Source: Novacetimonas pomaceti
GTDB lineage: Bacteria > Pseudomonadota > Alphaproteobacteria > Acetobacterales > Acetobacteraceae
DNA length: 64,000 nucleotides
Direction: 5' to 3'
Assembly (NCBI RefSeq): GCF_003207955.1
Contig: NZ_NOXG01000005.1
Span: 1 to 64,000 of the forward strand
Shown piece by piece: positions 26,690 through 34,980 of the stretch. The notes under the pieces were generated by a model. It saw only the letters and a list, made by a program, of their open reading frames with translations, did not search any database and was not told where the DNA came from. Position numbers and translations under genes: made by a program. The stretch's first letter is position 1; each line of letters opens with the position of its first letter.

Positions 26690-27213
26690 ACATAAAACGC
26701 ATGCGAGGCCGTCACCACCGTTCTGGCGGCAGCAACGGCGGAGGGTCACGCCATAATAACGGTCAGATACCGCTGAACCGTAATCATGTCTTTGACAGTA
26801 ACGGACCCGACCTGCGCGTGCGGGGAACAGCACAACAGCTTTTTGAAAAATATCTCCAGCTTGGCCGTGATGCCAGCGGGTCCGGCGACCGCGTCATGGC
26901 GGAAGCCTATTTTCAGCACGCCGAACATTACTTCCGCATCCTCAACGCGATGACGCAGGCCGCGCAGCAGAGCCAGCAGGAACGTCAGGAGCGCCAGGCC
27001 GCTTCCCGCCAGCAGCGCCAGAACAGCACGCCGTCGCAGGCAACGGCTGAATCCGATGCCGACAGCGACGAGGAAGAAAGCAGCGAATCCGTCGCCGAAA
27101 ATACCCGCCCGGAACCCAGGCCCGCGGAAAAAAGCCGTTCCAGATCCCGCAGCAGCAACAATACGGCACCTGCCGCGAATAATACCGAAGAACTCGCCTC
27201 GACCAGTTCGTGA
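26686..27213 (+). CDS. DUF4167 domain protein
   Basis: A 175-residue protein with the alphaproteobacterial DUF4167 core: basic, Gly/Asn/Ser-rich N-terminus (MRGRHHRSGGSNGGGS), NHVFDSNGPDLRVRGTAQQLFEKYLQLGRDA and AEAYFQHAEHYFRILNAM. The C-terminal half is low-complexity Gln/Arg/Ser/Glu-rich and probably disordered. The basic N-terminus would suit nucleic-acid binding, but function is unknown. Location directly after prmC is conserved in the class. Confidence 0.88.
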   Translation: MNIKRMRGRHHRSGGSNGGGSRHNNGQIPLNRNHVFDSNGPDLRVRGTAQQLFEKYLQLGRDASGSGDRVMAEAYFQHAEHYFRILNAMTQAAQQSQQERQERQAASRQQRQNSTPSQATAESDADSDEEESSESVAENTRPEPRPAEKSRSRSRSSNNTAPAANNTEELASTSS

Positions 27214-27228
27214 ATACATGGCCCGTTT

Positions 27229-27259
27229 CCTCATGTGATCCTTTTGCGCTCACATGAGG
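27229..27259. terminator. Perfect 10-bp hairpin between convergent genes
   Basis: CCTCATGTGA (27229-27238) and TCACATGAGG (27250-27259) pair perfectly around an 11-base loop containing CTTTTG. It lies between the convergent DUF4167 and winged-helix genes. No T tract directly follows. Confidence 0.5.
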
Positions 27260-27266
27260 GAAGGGA

Positions 27267-27554
27267 TCATCCGGTCGATGTCCCGGTGGGGCCGGAGGGA
27301 TCGGTCCCATCCGGCGTCACCAGTTTCCAGACCTTGCGCCTGCGTCCCGATTCAGGATCGTCATCCACGCTGACGAGCCCCTGATTCCTGAGCGCCTGAA
27401 GCGCCAGACGGGCGTGGTATGTTCCCATTTCCGGAAACATGTCGCCTATTTCCTTGACCGAACGCGCTTTTCCATCAGACAGGATTTTCAGCACAATCTG
27501 TCGCTTGCTGTCATGGTTAGTCACGCGCCAGGAACGATGTTGAAAAAACGTCAT
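27267..27554 (-). CDS. Small winged-helix DNA-binding-like protein
   Basis: A 95-residue basic protein. KRQIVLKILSDGKARSVKEIGDMF followed by ARLALQALRNQGLVSVDDDPESGRRRKVWKL reads as a winged helix-turn-helix: helix, recognition helix, then a beta wing. It could be a small transcription regulator. An internal ATG or GTG start is possible, because the first residues (MTFFQHRSWRV) look unlike the rest. No symbol assigned. Confidence 0.65.
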   Translation of the reverse strand: MTFFQHRSWRVTNHDSKRQIVLKILSDGKARSVKEIGDMFPEMGTYHARLALQALRNQGLVSVDDDPESGRRRKVWKLVTPDGTDPSGPTGTSTG

Positions 27555-27629
27555 GTCCTCTTCATACCAGATTCAGCATACGGGACCTAGTGGAGATCGG
27601 ATTTCATATGCCGCCCATGTGCTGGTCGC

Positions 27630-28901
27630 CTAGCTTGCCGCCCCCTGCGCGATGACACGACGGATGGCGTCGGTCAGGCGCGAAAGCTCGTCAGGCCGTA
27701 TGGTAAAGGAGGGGGTCAGGTAAATGATCGTCCGGAAAGGACGTATCCATACCCCCAGCGCGATCAGCGCGGCCTTGAGGCGGTTCATGTCGGCAATCGT
27801 CTCCAGCTCCACGACGCCAACCGCCCCCATGACACGCACGTCACGCACATTGGGCAGATGACGGCAGGCGGCAAGTTCATGCGCCATCTGGGCACCGATC
27901 TGCCGGACCTGTTCCAGACGGGGCTGTGTCTCGAAAAGATCGAGCGAAGCATTGGCGCAGGCGCAGGCGAGGGGATTTGCCATGAAGGTCGGTCCATGCA
28001 TCAGCGCATGCAGCGGATTGTCCGACAGGAAAGCCTCGAACACATGGGTACGCGTCACCGTCGCGGCCAGCGGCATCGTGCCGGCGGTCAATGCCTTTGA
28101 CAGGGTCATGATATCGGGCACGACATCGGCCTGCTGGCACGCGAACATGGTGCCGGTGCGCCCGAATCCCGTAAAAATTTCATCAAAAATCAACAGGATG
28201 CCGTATCTGTCCGCCAGTGTCCGCAGATGGCGCAGCACCACGGGATCATGAAACAGCATTCCGCCCGCCCCCTGTATCAGGGGTTCCACCAGAATGGCCG
28301 CGATCTCGTCCCCCGATTCCGACAGGCACGATTCCAGACGCTGCAATGTCATCCGGTCGCGTGGCAGATCCATGATGTAATGTTGGGGCAGGACACCATT
28401 GAACAGCGCATGCATTCCCTCTTCGGGATCGCAGACCGCCATCGTGGCCAGAGTATCGCCGTGATATCCCCCCCTGAACGCCAGCAGCCGGTTGCGGCCC
28501 GATACGCCACGGTTGATCCAGTACTGGATCGCGATCTTGATGGCGACCTCCACCGCGACGGAACCGGAATCCGTAAAGAATACCCGTTCCAGATCCCCCG
28601 GCAGCATCCCTGCCAGACGCGTCGCCAGTGTCAGGGCCGGTTCATGGACCAGACCACCGAACATGACATGGGGCATGCGCGACAGCTGCGCGCTGACCGC
28701 GTCGCGGATATGGGGATGATTATGGCCGTGACATGCCGTCCACCACGATGCAATGCCATCAGTCAGCACGCGCCCGTCCGCCAGATGGATGTCACAGCCC
28801 GAGGTACGGACGGCGGGCAGGGGCGGCAGGACCGTTTTCATCTGGGTATAGGGCAGCCAGATATGCGACATCCCGTTATCCATCCATTGGGGTCCACGCA
28901 T
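27630..28901 (-). CDS. bioA: Adenosylmethionine-8-amino-7-oxononanoate aminotransferase BioA
   Basis: Uses SAM as amino donor to convert KAPA to DAPA in biotin synthesis. The 423-residue class III PLP aminotransferase shows HIWLPYTQMK, DGIASWWTACHGHNHP, FFTDSGSVAVEVAIKIA, LIFDEIFTGFGRTG and the PLP lysine in TLSKALTAG (Lys269). The start at 28901 has GGAG seven bases upstream; an earlier ATG at 28931 adds ten residues. It is divergent from bioF, with about 70 bases between starts. Confidence 0.96.
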   Translation of the reverse strand: MRGPQWMDNGMSHIWLPYTQMKTVLPPLPAVRTSGCDIHLADGRVLTDGIASWWTACHGHNHPHIRDAVSAQLSRMPHVMFGGLVHEPALTLATRLAGMLPGDLERVFFTDSGSVAVEVAIKIAIQYWINRGVSGRNRLLAFRGGYHGDTLATMAVCDPEEGMHALFNGVLPQHYIMDLPRDRMTLQRLESCLSESGDEIAAILVEPLIQGAGGMLFHDPVVLRHLRTLADRYGILLIFDEIFTGFGRTGTMFACQQADVVPDIMTLSKALTAGTMPLAATVTRTHVFEAFLSDNPLHALMHGPTFMANPLACACANASLDLFETQPRLEQVRQIGAQMAHELAACRHLPNVRDVRVMGAVGVVELETIADMNRLKAALIALGVWIRPFRTIIYLTPSFTIRPDELSRLTDAIRRVIAQGAAS

Positions 28902-28972
28902 GCGGGTTCTCCGTGATATTGGGACAGGCATGATTGGCCGATGCCACGGACACCGGCGGAAGAGGACGCTTC
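28902..28972. promoter_or_regulatory. bioA-bioF divergent intergenic region
   Basis: A 71-base gap holding both ribosome sites and presumably face-to-face promoters for the two biotin transcripts. I looked for the alphaproteobacterial BioR palindrome (TTATnnATAA type) and see none, nor a clear BirA operator. Regulation here is therefore unresolved. Confidence 0.45.
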
Positions 28973-30163
28973 ATGGCGCGTTTTGATGATTTTTTCCAGA
29001 CGGAGCTTACCGAACTGGAACGCAATGGCACGCGCCGGGTCATGCGGTGCGTCGAACGCCGCGACGCCGTGACCATTGTGCGCGATGGACGGGTGCTGCT
29101 GGATTTTTCATCCAACGACTATCTCGGCCTTGCGCACCACCCCCTGGTCATCGAACGCGCCTGTTCATGGGCACGCCAATGGGGCGGCGGCAGTGGCGCG
29201 TCACGCCTGGTCAGCGGTACCACCCCGGCCCATCAGCAGGTCGAGGCCCGACTGGCCGCCTTCAAGAAAACGCAGGCCGCGCTGCTGTTTGCCTCCGGCT
29301 GGCAGGCGAATGCCTCCGTCGTGTCGGCGCTGTGCCGCCTGGCCATGACGCGGACGGGCGTGGCCCCGCTGGTTTTTACCGACCGGCTGAACCATGCCAG
29401 CCTGCATCATGGATGTCAGGCCGCGGGAATACGGCAGATCCGTTTCCGCCATAACGACCTCGGACATCTGTCGGCCCTGCTGGAAAGTCGCCGGAACCAG
29501 CCCGGCATGCGTTTCATCGTGACGGAAAGCGTTTTCAGCATGGATGGCGACCGCGCCGATGTCGCGGGGCTGCGCGCGCTGGCCGAGCGGTACGGGGCTT
29601 TCCTTTACCTTGACGAAGCCCATGCGACCGGCGTGCTGGGCCCGCAGGGACGGGGACTGTCGGGCCTGACCGATGGCATTGACCTTGTCATGGGAACATT
29701 CAGCAAGGCGCTGGGCAGTTTCGGGGCCTATGTCGCGGGATCGCGCGCCATGTGCGACTGGCTCGTCAACTGCTGTTCCGGCTTCGTCTATACGACCGCG
29801 CTGCCGCCCGCCAACCTGGGGGCCATCGATGCCGCGCTGGAACTGGTGCCCGGCATGGAGGCGCAGCGCCAGCGCCTGCATGACAATGCCGGACATGTGC
29901 GTCAGGCGATCCGGCGGATGGGCCTTTCCACCGGCAGTTCCACGACCCAGATCATCCCGATCGAAATCGGGGATATCGATCGGACAATGGCGTTTGCGGC
30001 CATTCTGGAGCGTGAGGGCATACTTGGCGTTCCCATACGGCCGCCTTCCGTTCCCCCCAATGCAAGCCGTATCCGCCTTGCGCTGAGTGCCGCGCATGAC
30101 AGGGCCATGATCGACCGGCTTATCGCCGCCCTTGCCACGGCTGCGACCGGGATTGGCGCATGA
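28973..30163 (+). CDS. bioF: 8-amino-7-oxononanoate synthase BioF
   Basis: Condenses pimeloyl-ACP with alanine to KAPA. The 396-residue alpha-oxoamine synthase has LDFSSNDYLGLAHHP, GGSGASRLVSGT, VTESVFSMDGDRADV, YLDEAHATGVLG and the PLP lysine FSKALGSFG (Lys245). The start is the ATG preceded by GGAAGAGGA; a TTG 39 bases earlier is less likely. The stop overlaps the next ORF as ATGA, making a coupled bioF-hydrolase-bioCD operon. Confidence 0.95.
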   Translation: MARFDDFFQTELTELERNGTRRVMRCVERRDAVTIVRDGRVLLDFSSNDYLGLAHHPLVIERACSWARQWGGGSGASRLVSGTTPAHQQVEARLAAFKKTQAALLFASGWQANASVVSALCRLAMTRTGVAPLVFTDRLNHASLHHGCQAAGIRQIRFRHNDLGHLSALLESRRNQPGMRFIVTESVFSMDGDRADVAGLRALAERYGAFLYLDEAHATGVLGPQGRGLSGLTDGIDLVMGTFSKALGSFGAYVAGSRAMCDWLVNCCSGFVYTTALPPANLGAIDAALELVPGMEAQRQRLHDNAGHVRQAIRRMGLSTGSSTTQIIPIEIGDIDRTMAFAAILEREGILGVPIRPPSVPPNASRIRLALSAAHDRAMIDRLIAALATAATGIGA

Positions 30164-30813
30164 CCCAATCCGGGATTTCCCTTGTCTTTGCGCATGGATG
30201 GGCGTTCGGGCCGGAAATCTGGACCCCGATCCAGCGGGAACTGCGGGACAGGACCTGCATAAATCTCGATTTCGGCTATTTTTCCGAGAAACGCCATGTC
30301 GAACTGCCCGACAGGCCATTCATCGCGATCGGCCATTCCCTTGGCGCGCTATGGCTGCTGGAACAGGCGCCGGAACAGTGCAGGGGCATGGTGCTGTTCA
30401 ACGGTTTCGCACGCTTTGCCGCTGCCGCTGATTTTCCCGAAGGGGTCGCCCCGCGTATCCTGACGCGCATGATGCGCGCGCTGAAATCGACACCCCATGC
30501 CACGGTCGAGGATTTCAGGCGACGGGCCGGGACGGATCTTCCACTTCCCGGCACGCCCCGGCCGGAACGTCTGGCGGCGGGATTGCAACAGCTGCAGGAA
30601 CTGGATGCGCGTCAGGTCATATGCCCGGCACGCTTTGCGCTGTGCTGCCTTGCCGGGACGCATGATCCGATCGCACCGCCCGCGCTGATCCGGGGTTCCC
30701 TTGCGCGGGGGGCCTCCATTGACTGGGTGGAGGGGGGACATCTATTGCCGTTGACACATGTTCCCGCCTGCCTGCACACGATTGACCGCATGATGAAACG
30801 CACCCTGCCGTGA
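30160..30813 (+). CDS. Alpha/beta hydrolase, candidate pimeloyl-ACP methyl ester esterase
   Basis: A 217-residue serine hydrolase with nucleophile GHSLG (Ser60), Asp169 in GTHDPIAPP and His194 in EGGHLLPL, a complete catalytic triad; the HGW motif (VFAHGWAFG) forms the oxyanion loop. Coupled by overlaps (ATGA and GTGA) to bioF and bioCD, it most likely plays the BioH/BioG role of freeing pimeloyl-ACP from its methyl ester. It is shorter than E. coli BioH and I cannot tell which of the several BioH-replacing families it belongs to. Confidence 0.8.
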   Translation: MTQSGISLVFAHGWAFGPEIWTPIQRELRDRTCINLDFGYFSEKRHVELPDRPFIAIGHSLGALWLLEQAPEQCRGMVLFNGFARFAAAADFPEGVAPRILTRMMRALKSTPHATVEDFRRRAGTDLPLPGTPRPERLAAGLQQLQELDARQVICPARFALCCLAGTHDPIAPPALIRGSLARGASIDWVEGGHLLPLTHVPACLHTIDRMMKRTLP

Positions 30814-32267
30814 CCTCCGCCCGCAAACATCGCATCGCCCGCAGTTTCAACGCCGCCTCCGGCTATGACGGCGCGGCGCGCGTGCAGCGCATCGTCGCGG
30901 ACCGTCTGGCGCGGCGGATCGCCAGCGCGTCTGCGCAATCGGGGCCACGCCGCATTCTGGAGGTCGGCTGTGGAACGGGCTTCCTGACCCAACGGCTGCG
31001 GGCGCTGTTCCCGGCCGCGCAAATCGTGGCGACCGATATCGCGCCGGACATGATACGCCGCGCCCGGGCGAAACTGGGCGAAGGGCCGAATCTTGCGTTC
31101 CACGTCATGGATGCCGAAAAACCCGACCTGGATGGACCTTTTGACCTGATCTGTTCCAGCATGGCGATGCAGTGGTTTTCAGACCGCCAGATGGCCATGC
31201 AAACGCTTTGCGCCCTGCTGGCCCCCGATGGGACGATGGCGTTTACAACCCTGTGCAGCGGCAGCTTCACGCAATGGCGGGGCTATTATGCTGCCCTGAA
31301 CATTGAATGCCCCATGCCCGAACATCCTGACCCGCAGACACTGGAGAGGGAATGGCCCCTGTCGGGCAGGGGAGCATGGACATGCGAAACCATTGTGGAC
31401 ATGCCGCGCTCCGCCCTGTCCTTTGTCCGGGAACTGCGGGCCATCGGGGCGGGCACCCCCCGGCCGGGCCACGTGCCGGCCAGCCTGCGCCACGTTCTGG
31501 AGGCAGCGCGCCGCGATGCGGTCTTCAGCGCCAATTACAATGTCGCATTCGGGATTTTCCGTCGCGCCCGCCATTCAGGGGTATTCGTGACCGGCACCGA
31601 TACGGGCGTTGGCAAGACCGTGGTGTCGGCTGTCCTGGCAAGGGCGTGGCATGCCTCCTACTGGAAACCGCTGCAAAGCGGCATCGCGGACGAACCTGCG
31701 GATACCGCCAGCGTCGCGACGCTCGCCGCCCTTTCGCCGGACCGGCTGCATCCGCCCGCAGGTGTCTATGCGGCCTCTCTCTCCCCCGAAGATGCCGCCG
31801 CCTGCGAAGGGAAGGTCATTGATCCCGACCTGATCGTGCTGCCCAAGGAAGATTCCGGCCGCCCCATTGTCGTCGAAGGGGCCGGAGGCGTCATGGTTCC
31901 GATCAGCGCCGGTTTCCTGATGCTGGACCTGATGGAACGCCTGCGCCTGCCGGTGGTTCTGGTGGCGCGCAGCACGCTGGGCACGATCAACCATACGCTG
32001 CTCAGCCTCGCCGTCCTGCGACAGCGCGATATCCCGGTCATGGGCGTGATCCTCAATGGCCCGGACAACCCATATGCCCGCAGCGCCATAGAACGCCACG
32101 GACAGGTGCGCATCCTGGCCGAATTCCCCACCCTTGACGTCGTCAGCAGCGATACCGTGGAGCAGCTCGCCCGCATGGTCCCGGACTGGAAGGAGGCATG
32201 CGCGTTCAGTACCGGCGGACCAGCCCCGCAAGGCATCCCTGAATCGCAACCTTGTCCGCAGGGATAA
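30810..32267 (+). CDS. BioC-BioD fusion: malonyl-ACP O-methyltransferase and dethiobiotin synthetase
   Basis: A single 485-codon frame with two complete biotin enzymes. Residues 1 to about 255 are a BioC methyltransferase (IARSFNAASGYDGAARVQ, ILEVGCGTGFLTQRL at 53-57, FDLICSSMAMQWFSDRQ, SFVRELRAIGAGTPRPG). Residues about 258-470 are dethiobiotin synthetase: P-loop GTDTGVGKT (262-270), WKPLQSG, VVEGAGGVMVPI. The junction RRARHSGVFVTGTDTG leaves almost no linker. BioC starts pimelate synthesis and BioD makes the ureido ring, so the fusion joins an early and a late step. It overlaps the hydrolase ORF (GTGA) and its last 62 bases are antisense to lexA. Confidence 0.93.
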   Translation: MTSARKHRIARSFNAASGYDGAARVQRIVADRLARRIASASAQSGPRRILEVGCGTGFLTQRLRALFPAAQIVATDIAPDMIRRARAKLGEGPNLAFHVMDAEKPDLDGPFDLICSSMAMQWFSDRQMAMQTLCALLAPDGTMAFTTLCSGSFTQWRGYYAALNIECPMPEHPDPQTLEREWPLSGRGAWTCETIVDMPRSALSFVRELRAIGAGTPRPGHVPASLRHVLEAARRDAVFSANYNVAFGIFRRARHSGVFVTGTDTGVGKTVVSAVLARAWHASYWKPLQSGIADEPADTASVATLAALSPDRLHPPAGVYAASLSPEDAAACEGKVIDPDLIVLPKEDSGRPIVVEGAGGVMVPISAGFLMLDLMERLRLPVVLVARSTLGTINHTLLSLAVLRQRDIPVMGVILNGPDNPYARSAIERHGQVRILAEFPTLDVVSSDTVEQLARMVPDWKEACAFSTGGPAPQGIPESQPCPQG

Positions 32268-32910
32268 TGCGCGTTTCATAACGGGCATTGGCAGGTTCAA
32301 GCGCAATGGTGCTGCCCTTGCGACGCAGGCGCTTGAGGGTGACTTCGTGTCCTTCGATCAGGGCGACAACGATCTGTCCGTTTTCCGGATTGCAGTCCTG
32401 GCGTATGATCACCGTATCGCCGTCGAATATCCCCGCGTCGATCATCGAATCGCCGCATACCTCCAGCGCGTAATAGGTGCCAGTCCCGATCAGGCCCGCA
32501 GGCACGTCAATCAGCCGGGTGGCGTCGGCAATGGCCTCGATCGCCTGTCCGGCCGCGATCCGTCCCAGAAACGGCAGGCGGACGGCCTCCACGGTGGCGG
32601 CGACCTCCGCCGCGGGAAGGATCGGGGTGAAATTGCCCCGGATAACGGTGGGGGAGAAGGCATCCTCCGCCCGGGATGCGGCATCGCCGGAGATGATCTG
32701 GGGAATCTGCACCACCTCCAGCGCGCGGGCGCGATGATGCTTGCGCCGCACGAACCCCCGTTCCTCCAATGCCGAAATCAGGCGATGGATCCCTGATTTC
32801 GACCGCAGCCCCAGCGCATCCTTCATTTCGTCGAAAGAAGGGGAAAAGCCGGTCTGCTTGAGGTGCCTGTCGATATAGAGCAGGAGTTCATGTTGTTTGC
32901 GCGTCAGCAT
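32206..32910 (-). CDS. lexA: LexA SOS repressor
   Basis: A 234-residue transcriptional repressor and self-cleaving S24 peptidase. The N-terminal winged HTH (MLTRKQHELLLYIDRHLKQT, PSFDEMKDALGLRSKSGIHRLI) precedes the cleavage site Ala120-Gly121 (RIAAGQ), the nucleophile Ser155 (GDSM) and the general base Lys193 (HEVTLKRL). Cleavage in contact with RecA-ssDNA derepresses SOS genes. A matching GTTC-N7-GTTC box lies 50 bases upstream, so it is self-regulated. Its 3-prime end overlaps bioCD by 62 bases, tail to tail. Confidence 0.96.
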   Translation of the reverse strand: MLTRKQHELLLYIDRHLKQTGFSPSFDEMKDALGLRSKSGIHRLISALEERGFVRRKHHRARALEVVQIPQIISGDAASRAEDAFSPTVIRGNFTPILPAAEVAATVEAVRLPFLGRIAAGQAIEAIADATRLIDVPAGLIGTGTYYALEVCGDSMIDAGIFDGDTVIIRQDCNPENGQIVVALIEGHEVTLKRLRRKGSTIALEPANARYETRIIPADKVAIQGCLAGLVRRY

Positions 32911-32960
32911 GAATGCCGTCTCCCGCCCTTAAGGAACAAAACCAGAAAGTATCTTTCGCT

Positions 32961-32975
32961 GTTCTATGTTAGTTC
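32961..32975. promoter_or_regulatory. SOS (LexA) box upstream of lexA
   Basis: GTTC-TATGTTA-GTTC matches the alphaproteobacterial LexA operator GTTC-N7-GTTC exactly. It lies between moeA and lexA, 51-65 bases before the lexA start. A degenerate second copy, GAAC-AAAACCA-GAAA (32934-32948), lies closer to the start and could be a weaker site. Confidence 0.88.
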
Positions 32976-32993
32976 CCATACCCAGGTCAACTC

Positions 32994-34196
32994 TCAACGG
33001 ATATCCAGACGGATGATCCTGCACATGTCGCCCTTCCGGGCGGGCGGGGCCAGCGGATCACGGATGATCAGGGCCTGGCTTTCCGTCAGCAGGTGCAGCA
33101 TGGCGGAATCCTGCCGTGAAAAGGGCAGGGCGGTCAGCATGCCGGCACTGTCACGACGCAACCGCGCGCGCAGATAACTTTCGCGTTGGTCATTGGCTGC
33201 GACATCCTCCCCAAGGATGGCGACATCGACGTCCGGGCCGACATCCTGCTCTCCCGCAAGGCGCTGCAACGCGGGGACGACGAACAACGTTCCACACACG
33301 AAGGCCGCCACCGGGTTGCCCGGCACCCCGATCAACGGCATGCCGTTCAGGCGGCCATGCATCAGCGGCTTGCCCGGCCGCATGGCGATTTTCCAGAAAT
33401 CGGGTTCCATGCCGATGCGCTTCAGCCCTTCCTGCACAAGGTCGTAACGTCCCACGCTGGCGCCGCCGATGGTCACCAGCATGTCCAGACCGTCCAGCAT
33501 GTGCGACAGGGCAAGCAGGTCCTCCATCCTGTCGCGGGCAACCGGCATCATGACAGGCTCGGCACCTGCCGCGCGCACCAGCGTCGCCAGCATGAGGGTA
33601 TTGGAGTTGGCGATCATGCCCGGCCCGATCGGATCCCCCGGCAGGCAGAGTTCGTCACCGGTCGCCACGATGCCGACGCGCGGGCGACGATGCACCGTAA
33701 CCCACGGATGGTTGGCCGCCGCCGCCACGCCAATGCCGCGCGCGTCCAGACGCCGGCCCGCAGGAATGATTTCATGGCCCCGGGCGAAATCCTGCCCCTT
33801 CCTGCGCACGTACAGGCCTGCCGTGGCCGTCTGCGACGTGGTCACGATATCGTCATGCTGTGTCGCATTTTCCTGGATCACGATCGCATCCGCGCCATCG
33901 GGCACGATACTGCCGGTATAGATGCGCACGCATTCCCCCGCGCCCACCGTCCCGTCAAAGGGATGGCCCGCCGGGCTTTCCCCGATCAGGCGCAGCTTCA
34001 CGCCCGTGGCGGACAGATCGGCGGCCCGCACCGCGTACCCATCCATGGAGGAGACATCGGCAGGCGGATTGTCCAGTCGCGCCATTACCGGCAACGCGGT
34101 CACGCGTCCGCTGCCACTGGCAAGGGAAACCACCTCTGGTGCGGTGGGACGAAGTCCCTGCAGGATACGTTCGCGGGCTTCTGAAACGCTCAACAT
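32994..34196 (-). CDS. moeA: Molybdopterin molybdenumtransferase MoeA
   Basis: Inserts molybdate into adenylylated molybdopterin, the last core step of Moco synthesis. The 400-residue protein shows SVSEARERIL, NPPADVSSMDGYAVRAAD, GECVRIYTGSIVPDGADAIV, VGIVATGDEL, IGGASVGRYDLV and LIGVPGNPVAAFV, in the usual domain order. It precedes lexA on the same strand by 83 bases, an alphaproteobacterial arrangement, but lexA has its own SOS box. It is divergent from rpmG. Confidence 0.95.
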   Translation of the reverse strand: MLSVSEARERILQGLRPTAPEVVSLASGSGRVTALPVMARLDNPPADVSSMDGYAVRAADLSATGVKLRLIGESPAGHPFDGTVGAGECVRIYTGSIVPDGADAIVIQENATQHDDIVTTSQTATAGLYVRRKGQDFARGHEIIPAGRRLDARGIGVAAAANHPWVTVHRRPRVGIVATGDELCLPGDPIGPGMIANSNTLMLATLVRAAGAEPVMMPVARDRMEDLLALSHMLDGLDMLVTIGGASVGRYDLVQEGLKRIGMEPDFWKIAMRPGKPLMHGRLNGMPLIGVPGNPVAAFVCGTLFVVPALQRLAGEQDVGPDVDVAILGEDVAANDQRESYLRARLRRDSAGMLTALPFSRQDSAMLHLLTESQALIIRDPLAPPARKGDMCRIIRLDIR

Positions 34197-34305
34197 GGCG
34201 GGGCATATTCCTTTTTTTGGGGATCAATGGGATTTTGAAGACGAATATCGGGACTAAAAGCTTGACCTCGGCCTCTTGTATGCGCATTTTCCGCCAAACT
34301 TGAAC

Positions 34306-34345
34306 CACTGCTGCACCCAAGTGTTCCAGCAGCGGCGGAGCAGTG
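34306..34345 (+). promoter_or_regulatory. Alternative hairpins in the rpmG leader
   Basis: CTGCTG (34308-34313) can pair with CAGCAG (34327-34332), while the overlapping CACTGC (34306-34311) can instead pair with GCAGTG (34340-34345). The two pairings exclude each other and end just before the GAGG ribosome site of rpmG. This could be a translational control element; no protein-binding motif is recognised. Confidence 0.28.
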
Positions 34346-34356
34346 CTGAGGATATC

Positions 34357-34524
34357 ATGGCAAAGACCAACACCATTCAGATCAAGCTCGTTTCCACGGC
34401 GGATACCGGCTATTTCTACGTCACGAAGAAAAATGCCCGTGCCCAGACCGGCAAGATGGAAATGCGCAAGTACGATCCCGTTGCCCGCAAGCACGTGACT
34501 TTCCGTGAAGCGAAAATCAAATAA
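34357..34524 (+). CDS. rpmG: 50S ribosomal protein L33
   Basis: A 55-residue basic protein of the large ribosomal subunit, MAKTNTIQIKLVSTADTGYF followed by VTKKNARAQTGKMEMRKYDP. It lacks the CxxC pairs of zinc-binding L33, so it is the zinc-free (C-minus) form. GAGG lies six bases before the ATG. It is a single-gene unit closed by a strong intrinsic terminator. Confidence 0.97.
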   Translation: MAKTNTIQIKLVSTADTGYFYVTKKNARAQTGKMEMRKYDPVARKHVTFREAKIK

Positions 34525-34546
34525 CGACCCGATTTGATTCGGCATG

Positions 34547-34582
34547 AAAAAACCCGGTCCATTCGGTTGGACCGGGTTTTTT
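34547..34582 (+). terminator. Intrinsic terminator of rpmG
   Basis: AAAAAACCCGGTCC (34547-34560) pairs with GGACCGGGTTTTTT (34569-34582) around an eight-base loop. The perfect stem is flanked by A and T tracts, so it can terminate in both directions, and also serves the convergent ftsB transcript. Confidence 0.92.
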
Positions 34583-34616
34583 CATGGATGGCAGGATATG
34601 TCACCGGCCCGCGACC

Positions 34617-34946
34617 TCAGTACAGCCGGTCATGCGGCCCATAAGGGACCACGATCTCGTCCTGCCGGGCGAGGTTCTGCATGGAACGTGCCCGTTCATC
34701 AAGCAGATCGCGGTCAAGGGTATTCTCCTTGATCCCGCGCACGCGACGCAGCCAGACCTGCTGTTCGGCATAGGCGTCGCGCTGGGCGCTGTTTGCCTCG
34801 TCAAGCAGGCGAAGCTGCGCGGCGTAACTGTGCAGCCCATGTTCGCCACGCATGACGTTCCAGCCGAAATAGGCCGTAAGCCCGATGAAAAGGGCAGGGG
34901 GAAGGGCGCTTCCCATGACCCGTCTGATAATCTTGCCGATCTGCAT
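34617..34946 (-). CDS. ftsB: FtsB/DivIC-like septum formation initiator
   Basis: A 109-residue bitopic protein: short cytoplasmic N-terminus, one membrane helix (about 12-30, GSALPPALFIGLTAYFGWNV), a coiled-coil region (about 38-75, AAQLRLLDEANSAQRDAYAEQ) and a C-terminal tail with LLDERARSMQNLARQDEIVV typical of FtsB/DivIC. It joins FtsL and FtsQ in divisome activation. Position directly downstream of eno is the conserved proteobacterial order. Confidence 0.9.
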   Translation of the reverse strand: MQIGKIIRRVMGSALPPALFIGLTAYFGWNVMRGEHGLHSYAAQLRLLDEANSAQRDAYAEQQVWLRRVRGIKENTLDRDLLDERARSMQNLARQDEIVVPYGPHDRLY

Positions 34947-34980
34947 TACGACCCTGTATCCGTGATTTTCCGATACCGGC

